Origin: Pseudomonas sp. efr-133-TYG-5
GTDB taxonomy: Bacteria; Pseudomonadota; Gammaproteobacteria; Pseudomonadales; Pseudomonadaceae
Direction: 5' to 3'
DNA length: 64,000 nucleotides
Assembly: GCF_030209175.1 (NCBI RefSeq)
Contig: NZ_JARVSM010000006.1
Location: 496,001 to 560,000 of the forward strand
This document shows, one piece after another, positions 27,450 through 36,400 of this stretch; the stretch's first letter is position 1, and every line of letters begins with the position of its first letter. Made by a program: the position numbers and the translations under genes. The notes below the pieces were generated by a model, which did not search any database, was not told the origin of the DNA, and worked only from the letters and a program-made list of their open reading frames with translations.

Positions 27450-27512
27450 CAAGCTTTGACTACACTGCCGGAGAGGCCGCATCCATCGATGCGGCGACAA
27501 GGAGAAAACTCC

Positions 27513-27818
27513 ATGAAGATGTTGCGTGTGCCTTTGCTGATGATCGGTCTGCTGCTGTGCTCCCAGGGTTTCGCCGCCACGGCGCAACAGAACAAGATGA
27601 CCACGTGCAACGCCGACGCCACGGCCAAGAGCCTCAAGGGCGACGAGCGCAAAGCGTTCATGAGCACCTGCCTCAAGGCTGCACCGGCGGCCAACGATGC
27701 CAAGGCCCTGACCCCGCAGCAGGAAAAAATGAAAACCTGCAACGCCGAGGCGAAAACCAAAGCGCTGACCGGCGATGCGCGCAAGACCTTCATGAGTGAT
27801 TGCCTGAAGAAAAAGTAA
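27513..27818 (+). CDS. psiF: PsiF repeat protein
   Basis: A 101-residue secreted protein: signal peptide to about residue 22 (cleavage after GFAA), then two PsiF repeats, each with the pattern MxTCNAxAxxKxLxGDxRKxFMSxCLK. Each repeat has two Cys likely to form a disulphide. In E. coli psiF is phosphate-starvation inducible; the biochemical role is unknown. AAGGAG precedes the ATG at 27513. No clear pho box was seen. Confidence 0.87.
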   Translation: MKMLRVPLLMIGLLLCSQGFAATAQQNKMTTCNADATAKSLKGDERKAFMSTCLKAAPAANDAKALTPQQEKMKTCNAEAKTKALTGDARKTFMSDCLKKK

Positions 27819-27850
27819 TCAGCAAGGATTTGCGGTGAACGGGCCGGCCT

Positions 27851-27918
27851 CTTCGCGAGCAGGTCCGCTCCCCCATTGAAATGCGCACCCCTTGTGGCAG
27901 CGAGCCTGCTCGCGAAGG
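27851..27918. repeat. REP doublet, shortened
   Basis: CTTCGCGAGCAGGTCCGCTCC and GTGGCAGCGAGCCTGCTCGC face each other with a short spacer, downstream of psiF. Confidence 0.8.
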
Positions 27919-28022
27919 CGCCATTGAGCGCGACGACACTCTGCGCCCCTGCATATCCCTAGTGCTCCCCTCGGATCGCTGGCAGACTGCCCATCCTTGT
28001 TCGCCGTTCGTTTTGAGGCTGT

Positions 28023-29036
28023 ATGCCAACGTTTTCTGAGCGTCATGTTGTGTTCTGGGTCAGTTGCATCATCATTTTTGGCGGCCTGCTGCTGGCATTG
28101 CCGCTGCGCTTGTTGCCGAGTCTGCTCGCCGGGTTGCTGGTGTTCGAGCTGGTCAACATGCTCACCCCGCAACTGCAACGCTTGATCGAAGGTCGGCGGG
28201 CGCGCTGGCTGGCGGTGGCGCTGCTGGGTACCCTGGTGGTCAGTGTGCTGGCGCTGATCTTTGCCGGGGCCATCAGTTTCCTGCTGCACGAAGCGGAAAA
28301 TCCGGGCGCCTCGCTCGACAAATTCATGGGTGTGGTCGACCGCGCGCGCGGGCAACTGCCGCCGTTTCTCGATGCCTACCTGCCGGCCAGTGCTGCGGAA
28401 TTTCGCGTGGCCATCGGCGAATGGGCGAGCAAGCATCTGTCCGAGCTGCAACTGGTGGGCAAGGATGCGGCGCACATGTTCGTCACCCTGCTGATCGGCA
28501 TGGTCCTCGGCGCGATCATTGCCCTGCAGCGAGTGCCGGACCTGACCAAGCGCAAACCGCTGGCCGCCGCGCTGTTCGACCGTCTGCACCTGGTGGTTCA
28601 AGCCTTTCGCAACATCGTCTTCGCGCAGATCAAGATTTCCCTGCTGAACACGTTCTTCACCGCCATTTTCCTTGTGGTGGTCCTGCCGCTGTTCGGCATC
28701 AAGCTGCCGCTGACCAAGACCCTGATCGTCCTGACGTTCCTGCTCGGCCTGCTGCCGGTGATCGGCAATCTGATGTCGAACACACTGATCACCATCGTCG
28801 GCCTGTCGCTGTCGATCTGGGTGGCGGTGGCCGCGCTCGGTTACCTGATCTTTATCCACAAGCTGGAATACTTCCTCAACGCGCGCATCGTCGGCGGGCA
28901 GATCAGTGCCAAGTCGTGGGAGCTGCTGTTGGCGATGCTGGTGTTCGAAGCCGCGTTCGGCCTGCCCGGGGTGGTGGCAGGGCCGATTTATTACGCGTAC
29001 CTGAAGAGCGAGTTGAAGCTGGGCGGGATGGTTTAA
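28023..29036 (+). CDS. AI-2E family transporter (PerM-like)
   Basis: A 337-residue inner-membrane protein of the AI-2 exporter superfamily. Hydrophobic segments lie at residues about 10-45 and 60-90, a soluble loop at about 95-145, then five more helices. The motif LLPVIGNLMSNTLITIVGL and the final GLPGVVAGPIYYAYLKSEL are typical of the family, whose members export AI-2 or act in ion/osmotic homeostasis. Substrate unknown. Single gene. Confidence 0.85.
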   Translation: MPTFSERHVVFWVSCIIIFGGLLLALPLRLLPSLLAGLLVFELVNMLTPQLQRLIEGRRARWLAVALLGTLVVSVLALIFAGAISFLLHEAENPGASLDKFMGVVDRARGQLPPFLDAYLPASAAEFRVAIGEWASKHLSELQLVGKDAAHMFVTLLIGMVLGAIIALQRVPDLTKRKPLAAALFDRLHLVVQAFRNIVFAQIKISLLNTFFTAIFLVVVLPLFGIKLPLTKTLIVLTFLLGLLPVIGNLMSNTLITIVGLSLSIWVAVAALGYLIFIHKLEYFLNARIVGGQISAKSWELLLAMLVFEAAFGLPGVVAGPIYYAYLKSELKLGGMV

Positions 29037-29041
29037 GCGAC

Positions 29042-29188
29042 AGCTTCGAGTTGCAAGCTGCAAGCTACAAGTCAAGGGCAAAGGCGGAACCGCTGCTGAT
29101 CCTGCTTGCAGCTCGTAGCTCGTAGCTCGTAGCTTGCAGCTTGCAGCTTGCAGCTTGCAGCTTGCAGCTTGCAGCTCGTAGTTTGTAG
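29042..29188. repeat. Heptad-repeat element with an expanded 12-unit array
   Basis: The left arm (29042-29075) has about four heptads of the type CTGCAAG; the right arm (29105-29188) is exactly twelve heptads in tandem. In order they are one CTTGCAG, three CTCGTAG, six CTTGCAG, one CTCGTAG and one TTTGTAG. The arms are complementary in consensus, so this is an inverted pair like those at 42320 and 45861, but with one arm expanded. It lies between the AI-2E gene and the end of the Hsp70 gene. Confidence 0.88.
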
Positions 29189-29194
29189 CTGGCG

Positions 29195-30463
29195 TTAAAC
29201 GCCGTAACGTTTCATGGCTTCAATCGCCAGGCCGCTGCCAATGCTGCCGAAGATGTTGCCTTCGACATGTCGCGCGTTCGGCAGCATCGCCGAGACGCTG
29301 TTGCGCAGCGCCGGGATGCCGCTCGAACCGCCGGTGAAGAACACCGTATCGACCTGACCCACCGACACGTTGGCATCGTTCAACAGTTGCGTGACGCTGC
29401 CGCGTACGCGCTCGAGCAAGGCGTCGATCGACGACTCGAACAGGGCGCGGCTCAGCTCCACGCTCAGGCCCGGTTCGATGCGATCCAGCGGCACGTGGCG
29501 GCTGTCGGCGTGGGTCAGCTGGATCTTGGTTTCTTCGACTTCCATCGCCAGCCAGTGCCCGGCGCGCTGTTCGATCAGCTTGAACAGGCGATCGATGCCA
29601 CCGGTGTCCTCGATGTCGTAGCGCATGCTGCCCAGGGCCAGGGTCGACTTCTGCGAATACACCGAGTTGATGGTGTGCCAGGTCGCCAGGTTCATGTGGT
29701 GGCTGGTCGGCATGTAGGCGCCGCTTTTCATCCGGCTGCCATAACCGAACAGTGGCATCAGGCCTTGCAGGCTCAGTTGCTTGTCGAAGTCGGTACCGCC
29801 GATGTGCACGCCGCCGGTGGCGAGGATGTCGTCGTGGCGGTTGTCCATGCCGCGCCGCTCGGGCGACAGGCGCACCAGGGAGAAGTCCGAGGTACCACCG
29901 CCGATGTCGACGATCAGCACCAGTTCCTCTTTCTCGATGGTCGACTCGTAGTCGAATGCGGCGGCGATCGGTTCGTACTGGAACGACACGTCCTTGAAAC
30001 CGAGCTTGCGCGCCACTTCCACCAAGGTGTCTTCGGCTTCCTGGTCGGCCAGCGGGTCGTCGTCGACGAAAAACACCGGACGGCCCAGAACCACTTGCTC
30101 GAATTCCCGACCGGCGGCTGCTTCGGCGCGGCTCTTGAGCTGGCCGATGAACAGGCCGAGCAGATCCTTGAACGGCATCGCGGTGCCGAGCACGCTGGTG
30201 TCGTGCTTGATCAGCTTGGAACCGAGCAGGCTCTTGAGCGAGCGCATCAGCCGGCCTTCGTAGCCTTCCAGGTATTCGTGCAGCGCCAGGCGACCGTAGA
30301 CCGGGCGGCGCTCCTCGATATTGAAGAAGACCACCGACGGCAGGGTGATCTTGTCGTCTTCCAGCGCGATCATCGTTTCCATGCCGGGGCGCAGCCAGCC
30401 GACGGTGGAGTTGGACGTGCCGAAGTCGATGCCGCAGGCACGGGCTGGAGAGGCGTCTTTCAT
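29195..30463 (-). CDS. yegD: YegD-like Hsp70-family protein (ATPase domain only)
   Basis: A 422-residue protein consisting of an actin/Hsp70-type nucleotide-binding domain without the substrate-binding domain. Phosphate-1 motif CGIDFGTSNSTVGW, phosphate-2 IVDIGGGTSDFSL and adenosine motif FFTGGSSGIPALR are intact. The family is described as a DnaK-like chaperone of unknown client. It is divergent from the cbpA-cbpM pair (291 bp apart), an association that suggests a stress-related chaperone group. The start is the ATG at 30463. Confidence 0.9.
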   Translation of the reverse strand: MKDASPARACGIDFGTSNSTVGWLRPGMETMIALEDDKITLPSVVFFNIEERRPVYGRLALHEYLEGYEGRLMRSLKSLLGSKLIKHDTSVLGTAMPFKDLLGLFIGQLKSRAEAAAGREFEQVVLGRPVFFVDDDPLADQEAEDTLVEVARKLGFKDVSFQYEPIAAAFDYESTIEKEELVLIVDIGGGTSDFSLVRLSPERRGMDNRHDDILATGGVHIGGTDFDKQLSLQGLMPLFGYGSRMKSGAYMPTSHHMNLATWHTINSVYSQKSTLALGSMRYDIEDTGGIDRLFKLIEQRAGHWLAMEVEETKIQLTHADSRHVPLDRIEPGLSVELSRALFESSIDALLERVRGSVTQLLNDANVSVGQVDTVFFTGGSSGIPALRNSVSAMLPNARHVEGNIFGSIGSGLAIEAMKRYGV

Positions 30464-30754
30464 GTCTTTCGGTTCCGGTCAAAAAAACGGCCGCGCAGTG
30501 TATGTCAGTGCGCGACAGATTCGAAGGCCGGTCATCCGCTATTTCGCGACTAAGCTTCTTGAAAGTCGCCGCTTTGCCCCAAACTTGCTGGCATGGGCCG
30601 GCAGACATACCGGCGGTCGCAAGAACCGCTGACCACTGCCGATAAACTTTCTGCTGCGCCACCCGGTCACACACTTGAGATCGGTCAACCCGGCACGCGC
30701 AAACAGGCGCATGCTGAGACGGCGCGAAATCGATAACGGATGGTGACTCCTTCG

Positions 30755-31705
30755 ATGGACTTCAAAGACTATTACAAGATACTCGGCGTGGAGCCGACGG
30801 CTGACGACAAGGCGATCAAGGCGGCCTATCGCAAGCTGGCGCGCAAATACCACCCCGATGTCAGCAAGGAAAAGGACGCCGAGGCCAAGTTCAAGGACGC
30901 CTCGGAAGCCTATGAAGCGCTGAAAAGCGCCGACAAGCGCGCCGAATACGACGACCTGCGCCGTTACGGTCAGCACGGTCAGCCGTTCCAGGGCCCGCCG
31001 GGCTGGCAGAGCCGTGGCGGTTTTGGCGGCGGCGGTGGCGACACCGGCGACTTCTCGGACTTCTTCAGTTCGATCTTTGGCAATCGCGGCCCCGGTTTCG
31101 GTGGCGGTGAGGGCCGGCAATCACGCAGTACAGGGCGCCGAGGGCAGGACGTGGAAATGGAATTGCCGATCTTCCTCGAAGAAACCCTGGCCAACGAATC
31201 GAAGAAAGTCACCTTCCAGGTGCCGCAGTACAACGCCAACGGCCAGCACGTCAGCAACACCAGCAAAAGCCTGAACGTGAAGATTCCGGCCGGCGTCACC
31301 GATGGCGAGCGCATCCGCCTCAAGGGCCAGGGCGCGCCGGGCGTCGGTGGCGGTGCCAATGGCGACCTGTACCTGACGATCCGTTTCGCCCCGCACCCGA
31401 AATTCGATGTCGAAGGCGAGAACCTGATCATCACCCTGCCGCTGGCCCCGTGGGAGCTGGCGCTGGGCACCGAGGTGGCTGTGCCGACCCTGACCGGCAA
31501 GATCAACCTCAAGGTTCCGGCCGGCAGCCAGAACGGCCAGCGCATGCGCGCCAAGGGCCATGGCCTGAAAAACAAGGCCGGCGAGCGCGGCTATCTGTTC
31601 GTCCAGCTCAAGGCCGTGATGCCGAAGGCGGCGGACGACGAGGTCAAGGCGCTGTGGCAGGAACTGGCGAAGAAAGCCGCCTTCAATCCGCGAGAGAACT
31701 TCTGA
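30755..31705 (+). CDS. cbpA: DnaJ-class curved-DNA-binding co-chaperone CbpA
   Basis: A 316-residue J-protein. The J domain is at residues 1-70 with HPD at 33-35. A Gly/Phe-rich linker (RGGFGGGGGDTGDFSDFF) and two C-terminal DnaJ domains follow (ESKKVTFQVP ... GHGLKNKAGERGYLFVQLK). It has no zinc-finger, so it is CbpA and not DnaJ. I use ATG 30755 (MDFKDYYKIL), the family start; another ATG lies 15 bp upstream. It is followed by its modulator cbpM after 23 bp. Confidence 0.93.
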   Translation: MDFKDYYKILGVEPTADDKAIKAAYRKLARKYHPDVSKEKDAEAKFKDASEAYEALKSADKRAEYDDLRRYGQHGQPFQGPPGWQSRGGFGGGGGDTGDFSDFFSSIFGNRGPGFGGGEGRQSRSTGRRGQDVEMELPIFLEETLANESKKVTFQVPQYNANGQHVSNTSKSLNVKIPAGVTDGERIRLKGQGAPGVGGGANGDLYLTIRFAPHPKFDVEGENLIITLPLAPWELALGTEVAVPTLTGKINLKVPAGSQNGQRMRAKGHGLKNKAGERGYLFVQLKAVMPKAADDEVKALWQELAKKAAFNPRENF

Positions 31706-31728
31706 ACCCAGCGACGGAGTAGCCCATC

Positions 31729-32034
31729 ATGAGCAGCCCCCTGATCGTTCAACTGGACATGGCAGAATTCTGTGAGGCGGCCGACCTGTCGGACGTCTAC
31801 GTGATCGAAATCGTCGAACACGGCATCCTCGAACCTCAGGGCGCGCAGCCCCGGGAATGGCGGTTCACCGATTACGAACTGACCCTGGCCAAGCGCGCCG
31901 CCAAGCTGCGGCGCGACCTGGAGCTGGAATGGGAAGGCGTCGCCCTGGCGCTCGACCTGCTTGAAGAAGTGCATGAACTGCGGGCCGAAAACCGCATGCT
32001 CAGGCAGCGGCTGGGGCGTCTTGTGGTTGATTGA
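31729..32034 (+). CDS. cbpM: Chaperone modulator CbpM
   Basis: A 101-residue MerR-like HTH protein that binds the J domain of CbpA and inhibits its co-chaperone and DNA-binding activities. It has the segment EIVEHGILEPQGAQPREWRF, typical of CbpM, and a C-terminal coiled coil (ELRAENRMLRQRLGRLV). Ribosome site CGGAG. It forms a two-gene operon with cbpA. The 32035-32167 gap holds nothing I recognise. Confidence 0.93.
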   Translation: MSSPLIVQLDMAEFCEAADLSDVYVIEIVEHGILEPQGAQPREWRFTDYELTLAKRAAKLRRDLELEWEGVALALDLLEEVHELRAENRMLRQRLGRLVVD

Positions 32035-32167
32035 GGCGGCTCGCCTTCCTGCATTCGTCTAGGGCCAGACGCGGCGGGAGCTGTTCGCATCGGTTGGTGG
32101 CTGGAAGGACCGCAGCCTCGTTGCTCTCGTTCCTGCCCCGGCTTGCATGGCCCCTGTGTGCAGGCGT

Positions 32168-33304
32168 CTAGGCCGGCTGCGCCGTCCGCGGCAGTATCAC
32201 GGTGAACACCGTGCCCTGGTTAGCATTGGAGCTGACCTCGATTGTCCCGCCATGGGCGGTGACCACTTCCTTGACGATGAACAGGCCCAGGCCGAGGCTG
32301 GTCGACGGCTGCCCGAGTTCTTCGGCGGCGCTGCGCACCAGCGGGTCGAAGATCGTGCCGATGGCTTCCTCTGGAATCGGCGTGCCGTCGTTGTGCACCA
32401 CCAGTTGCACCGAATCGCCATCGCCGCGCAGGTCGAGGGTCACCTCGCGCGGGTCCGCGCCGTGCTGCAAGGCGTTGCCGATCAGGTTCTGCAACAGCTG
32501 GTCGAGGCGTCCGGCATCCCAGCGGCCACGGGTATCGCCGCTGACGGTCAGGGTCGGGTCGCTTCCCGGATTGCCGGCGCAGGCTTCGGCGATGGCGGCG
32601 CGGGCGGCGTCGGCCAGGTCCATCGGCGCCGGGCTGATCGGCAGGCTGCGGCCGAGACGGCTGCGCACCAGCTCGAGCAGATCGCTGACCATGGCCGCCA
32701 TGTGCCGTGAACCCTGCTTGATATGCAGCGCGCAGTTGAGAGCGTCGTCCGCCAGGGTGGCCCTGCGCATCAGCAGATCGATCGACATGGTCACTGCCTG
32801 CAACGGTGCGCGCAGGTCGTGGCCGAGGATGGCGAGGAAGATGTCCCGCGAGCGATTGACCTGCTCGGCGTAGGCCGCCGTCGATTCGGCGAGCGCCTCG
32901 TCGATGGCTTCGTTGAAACGGATCATGTCCTGGAAGTAGGCGAGGTCCGGTGATTCCAGCGAGTCGACCCACAGACGGATCACGCAGGCGCGCAAGTGGC
33001 GGAACTCCGAGGTCATCTGCACCAGGTCGAAACCGACGTTGTGCCGCAACTCGCCGTGGCTGGCCCCGGCCTCGTCGAGGCTCGGGGTTTTCTCCGGGCC
33101 TTCGCCGCGCGCCTTGGCCATCTGTTCGCTGGTGGTCTGCGTGGTGCTCATGTCGCGCGCGGCGGCCAGCAGAATGGCCCGGGCATGATCGCGCAGCGCT
33201 GCGCGGTCCATGGTCTGCGCCGCCGGGGTAATCGTTTTAGCGAACTGTTCCCATTCTTCGACAATGTGATCCGCGTGTTGCCTGATGAAGTCGGGTAAAC
33301 GCAT
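32168..33304 (-). CDS. Soluble sensor histidine kinase (RsbRD-like N-terminus)
   Basis: A 378-residue cytoplasmic histidine kinase with no membrane segment. Residues about 1-140 are a helical sensor region like those of RsbRD/RsbU-type proteins (LPDFIRQHADHIVEEWEQF). The HisKA domain follows with phospho-acceptor His162 (LGHDLRAPLQ), then the ATPase domain with NLIGNALQHG (N box) and SLGLGLFIVKEVV (G box). No response regulator is adjacent, so it is an orphan kinase. ATG 33304 follows CAGGAATTCC. It is divergent from the NEL ligase gene (182 bp), so a functional link is possible but unsupported. Confidence 0.88.
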   Translation of the reverse strand: MRLPDFIRQHADHIVEEWEQFAKTITPAAQTMDRAALRDHARAILLAAARDMSTTQTTSEQMAKARGEGPEKTPSLDEAGASHGELRHNVGFDLVQMTSEFRHLRACVIRLWVDSLESPDLAYFQDMIRFNEAIDEALAESTAAYAEQVNRSRDIFLAILGHDLRAPLQAVTMSIDLLMRRATLADDALNCALHIKQGSRHMAAMVSDLLELVRSRLGRSLPISPAPMDLADAARAAIAEACAGNPGSDPTLTVSGDTRGRWDAGRLDQLLQNLIGNALQHGADPREVTLDLRGDGDSVQLVVHNDGTPIPEEAIGTIFDPLVRSAAEELGQPSTSLGLGLFIVKEVVTAHGGTIEVSSNANQGTVFTVILPRTAQPA

Positions 33305-33422
33305 GACCGGAATTCCTGAAAAAATCGCATTGGGCGTGTCGAATAGTAGCCCCTTTGAAGCGGAAAAGTAGGGCCGTCGATGCGCGGGTTTCGCCACGGT
33401 GAAATGTCCGCTCGCCTATATC

Positions 33423-33430
33423 TATGTACC
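33423..33430 (+). promoter_or_regulatory. TATGTACC motif upstream of the NEL ligase gene
   Basis: The octamer TATGTACC followed by GCCGG lies 56 bp before the start codon. The same octamer precedes both giant modular genes (51051, 57153). The preceding bases are AT-rich (CTATATC), compatible with a -10 region or an activator site. Confidence 0.45.
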
Positions 33431-33486
33431 GCCGGCCAATGGCCGCGAAATGGTGTTCTGGTGCTCCACTTCAAAGGAGCGACACC

Positions 33487-36400
33487 ATGTCGGATACCCC
33501 CGTTTCCGGCCGGCCCGAGCGCCAGCCGACCGCCACCGAAACCCGCCCTGCCAGGCCGCCGGCGAGCCGCAGCATTCACGCCGGGATCCTCGAGCAAGCC
33601 ATCCCGGACTGGCTGACCGAGGCCAGCCCGCAGCGGCGGGCGGCGCTGAAAGCCGCCGACAGCCCGTTGCCGGACTGGTATCGGCAAGCCTCGGCGGCGC
33701 AGCGCAAGGCCCTCGACGCGGCCCTTACCGCCCATTTCAGTGCGCAGAATCAGCTCGACCAGGCGCTGGTCTGGCTGCAGGACATCGACACCTTCGCCGC
33801 GCCGCTGCTGCGCCAGGCGCTGAAAGCGCAGCACAACATCGAACCGGACCTCGACAAGACTTTCCTGGTGCTGCGCAAACCCGTGGAGGTGGGCATTCTC
33901 GGCGTCGATATCGACAGTTTCGAAGTGCTCAACCTGCCGCTGTTGCAGGCGGCCCTGCACAATTTCGAGGCCGCGGAGTGCGAACCGGGCGCGTTCCACG
34001 CGTCTTCCGGATTCCGCGCAACGCATGACAGCTCCGGCGAGATGCAAGGGCTCGACCTGGCGCTGACCATCGAGCAGTTCACCACGCTGTGCCGTACGCT
34101 GGATGTCGGCAAGCAATATCAGGCTTACCTCGAGGAGCACTTGCATCCCAAGGACAGCGCCGTCGAAACCGCGCTGCGCGAGGCCTTCACCGGCGTGCAG
34201 AAGGCGGCCCTGCGGGTGGCCGCCGAGCGGGCGGTGCTGGAAAAGCACATCGAGGCGAAGGATCACACCTCGATCCTGGAGATCATCGACGGCCAGCTCG
34301 ATCCGCGCCAGGGCGACAAGCGTATCTGGTTCCGCGACCTGGGCCTGATGGATCAGCGCATGACCGGCTGCATCTGGTTTTCCATCGGGCGCAAATTCCA
34401 CCACAACCCGAATACCGAAGACGTCCTGCTGTACATCCCCAACGACCCCGAGCAGCCGCTCAAGCGTTATCAGGGCAAAGCGCTGCGCGCCTCGTTCAAG
34501 CAGCGCTTCACCGCCCGTGGCGGCCTGAGCGCGGGGGATCCGAGCCCGACCGCCTACCAGCGCTTTTTCAGCCAGTTCGTCGCCTATGGCGATCTTCCGC
34601 GCTATTTCAGTCAGTTCACCGACGACACCGCGGATCAGAGCTTCGGTGACCGGCTCGCGCCGTTCGCGGCGCTGCTCAATGATCTGGTCAAGGGCATCAA
34701 CCCGTTCTCCTTCTGGATCGGGGTCAAGGAGTTGCCGCCACCGCGTGCCGTGCCGCAGGTGCCGAACGACGATCCCTATCTGGCGCCGCTGGGCATGGCG
34801 CGCAAAGGCGCTGGCCGCTGGGCCGACAACGTCGATCCGTTCAATTACCTGTTCGATCAGTACCGCAGCAAATTGCTCGATGACGCCCGGCACCACGCCG
34901 TGCCGACGGCGGATGTCGATGCCCGGGTGCGTTCGCGCAAGTTCTCCTCGCTGCTCAACATCGGCATGCTGGTGCTGACGGCAATTTCGATGTTCGTCCC
35001 GGTACTCGGCGAAATCATGATGGGGGTGATGCTCGCGCCGCTGCTGAAGGAAGCCTTCACCGGCATCGACGAGTGGAGCCGGGGGGATCGCAAGGCGGCC
35101 AAGACGCACCTGCTCGACGTTGCCGAAAACCTGCTGGTGCTGGCGCTCACCGTCGGTGCCGGCAAGGGCCTGGCCAGGCTGACGGCGGTGAAGGCCGAGC
35201 CGCTGATCGAAGACATGCACCCGGTGACCCTGCCGAACGGCAAGACCCGCCTGTGGAAGGCGGACTTGCAGGGCTACGAGTCCGACGTCGGCTTCACCGC
35301 CGACGTCAGTCCCGACGCCAGCGGCCAGTACGAGCTGAACGGCAAGCATTACCTGCGCCTCGAGGGCAAATACTACGAGCAGTTCTACGACCCGCAGGTG
35401 GCCAAGTGGCGCATCCGCCACCCTTCCGATGCCGAGGCCTACCAGCCGCTGCTGGAGCATAACCGCGCCGGCGCGTGGCGCCTGACCCAGGAGCGGCCGC
35501 TGACCTGGGACCGCCTCAAGTTGCTGCGGCGCATGGGCCACCGTGTCGCGGCCTATTCCGACGAGCAATTGCTGAAGATCGGCGAAATCAGCGGCCTGAG
35601 CGACAGTGCGCTGCGCAAGATGCATGTCGACAATGCCCTGCCGCCACCGCAACTGACCGAGGCCATGCGCCTGTTCGAGGCCGACCTGGGGGTCGAGCAA
35701 GTGATTGAACAGGTGGCCAGCGGGCAGGCCACCGACGGCCGCTACCTGTGCATCCTGCCGTTGCTCACGGAGATGCCGCGCTGGCCCCGGGGGCGGGTGC
35801 TGGAGGTGTTCGAAAACACCGACCTGACGGGCGACCCGGTCAAGTACGGCGGCGAACGCCTGGTACCGGAGGAGCCGCTAAAGGCGCCGATCCGTATCAG
35901 CCGGGCCGACCTGCGCAGCGGCGAACTGCTGACGCGGGTGCTGGCGACGCTCGACGAGGCGGAGATCCTCCGCCTGCTGGGCGGTGAGCCGGCGCGGGTA
36001 CGCGAGCTGCGCCCGGAGGAATTGCGCAAGCAACTGGTGGATTACGCGCGTACCCGGCGCCCGGCGCTGTTTGAAATCCTGCATAAGCGCAGCGAGCCGA
36101 CGAACGCCCGTGTCGAGCGCTTGCAACGGGTCTGCCCGGGGCTCAGCGAGCCTGCCGCGCAAGCCGTGCTGGCGCAGAGCAGCGGCGAAGAACTGACGCG
36201 CCTGGACAGCTCGGCGCAAGTGCCGTTGCACCTGCAGGAAATGGCGCGCTTCTACGCCCGCGAAGGGCGCCTGACCCGGGCGTTCGCCGGGCTCTACAGT
36301 GAAAACATGGCATTGCCCGACAGCGCGCGGCTGGCTCTGCATGCGCTGGCGAAGCTGCCCGGCTGGCCGGACAACCTGCGCCTGGAGATCCGCAGCAGTG

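Noticed and set aside
29105..29188. Possible CRISPR or other spaced-repeat array.
   Set aside because: The 7-bp units are directly adjacent with no spacers and no cas genes are present; it is a tandem heptad array.
33148..35700. An 850-codon minus-strand frame overlapping the kinase gene start and the NEL ligase gene.
   Set aside because: Low-complexity, Arg/Gln/His/Leu-rich translation typical of antisense frames, and it overlaps two well-supported genes.
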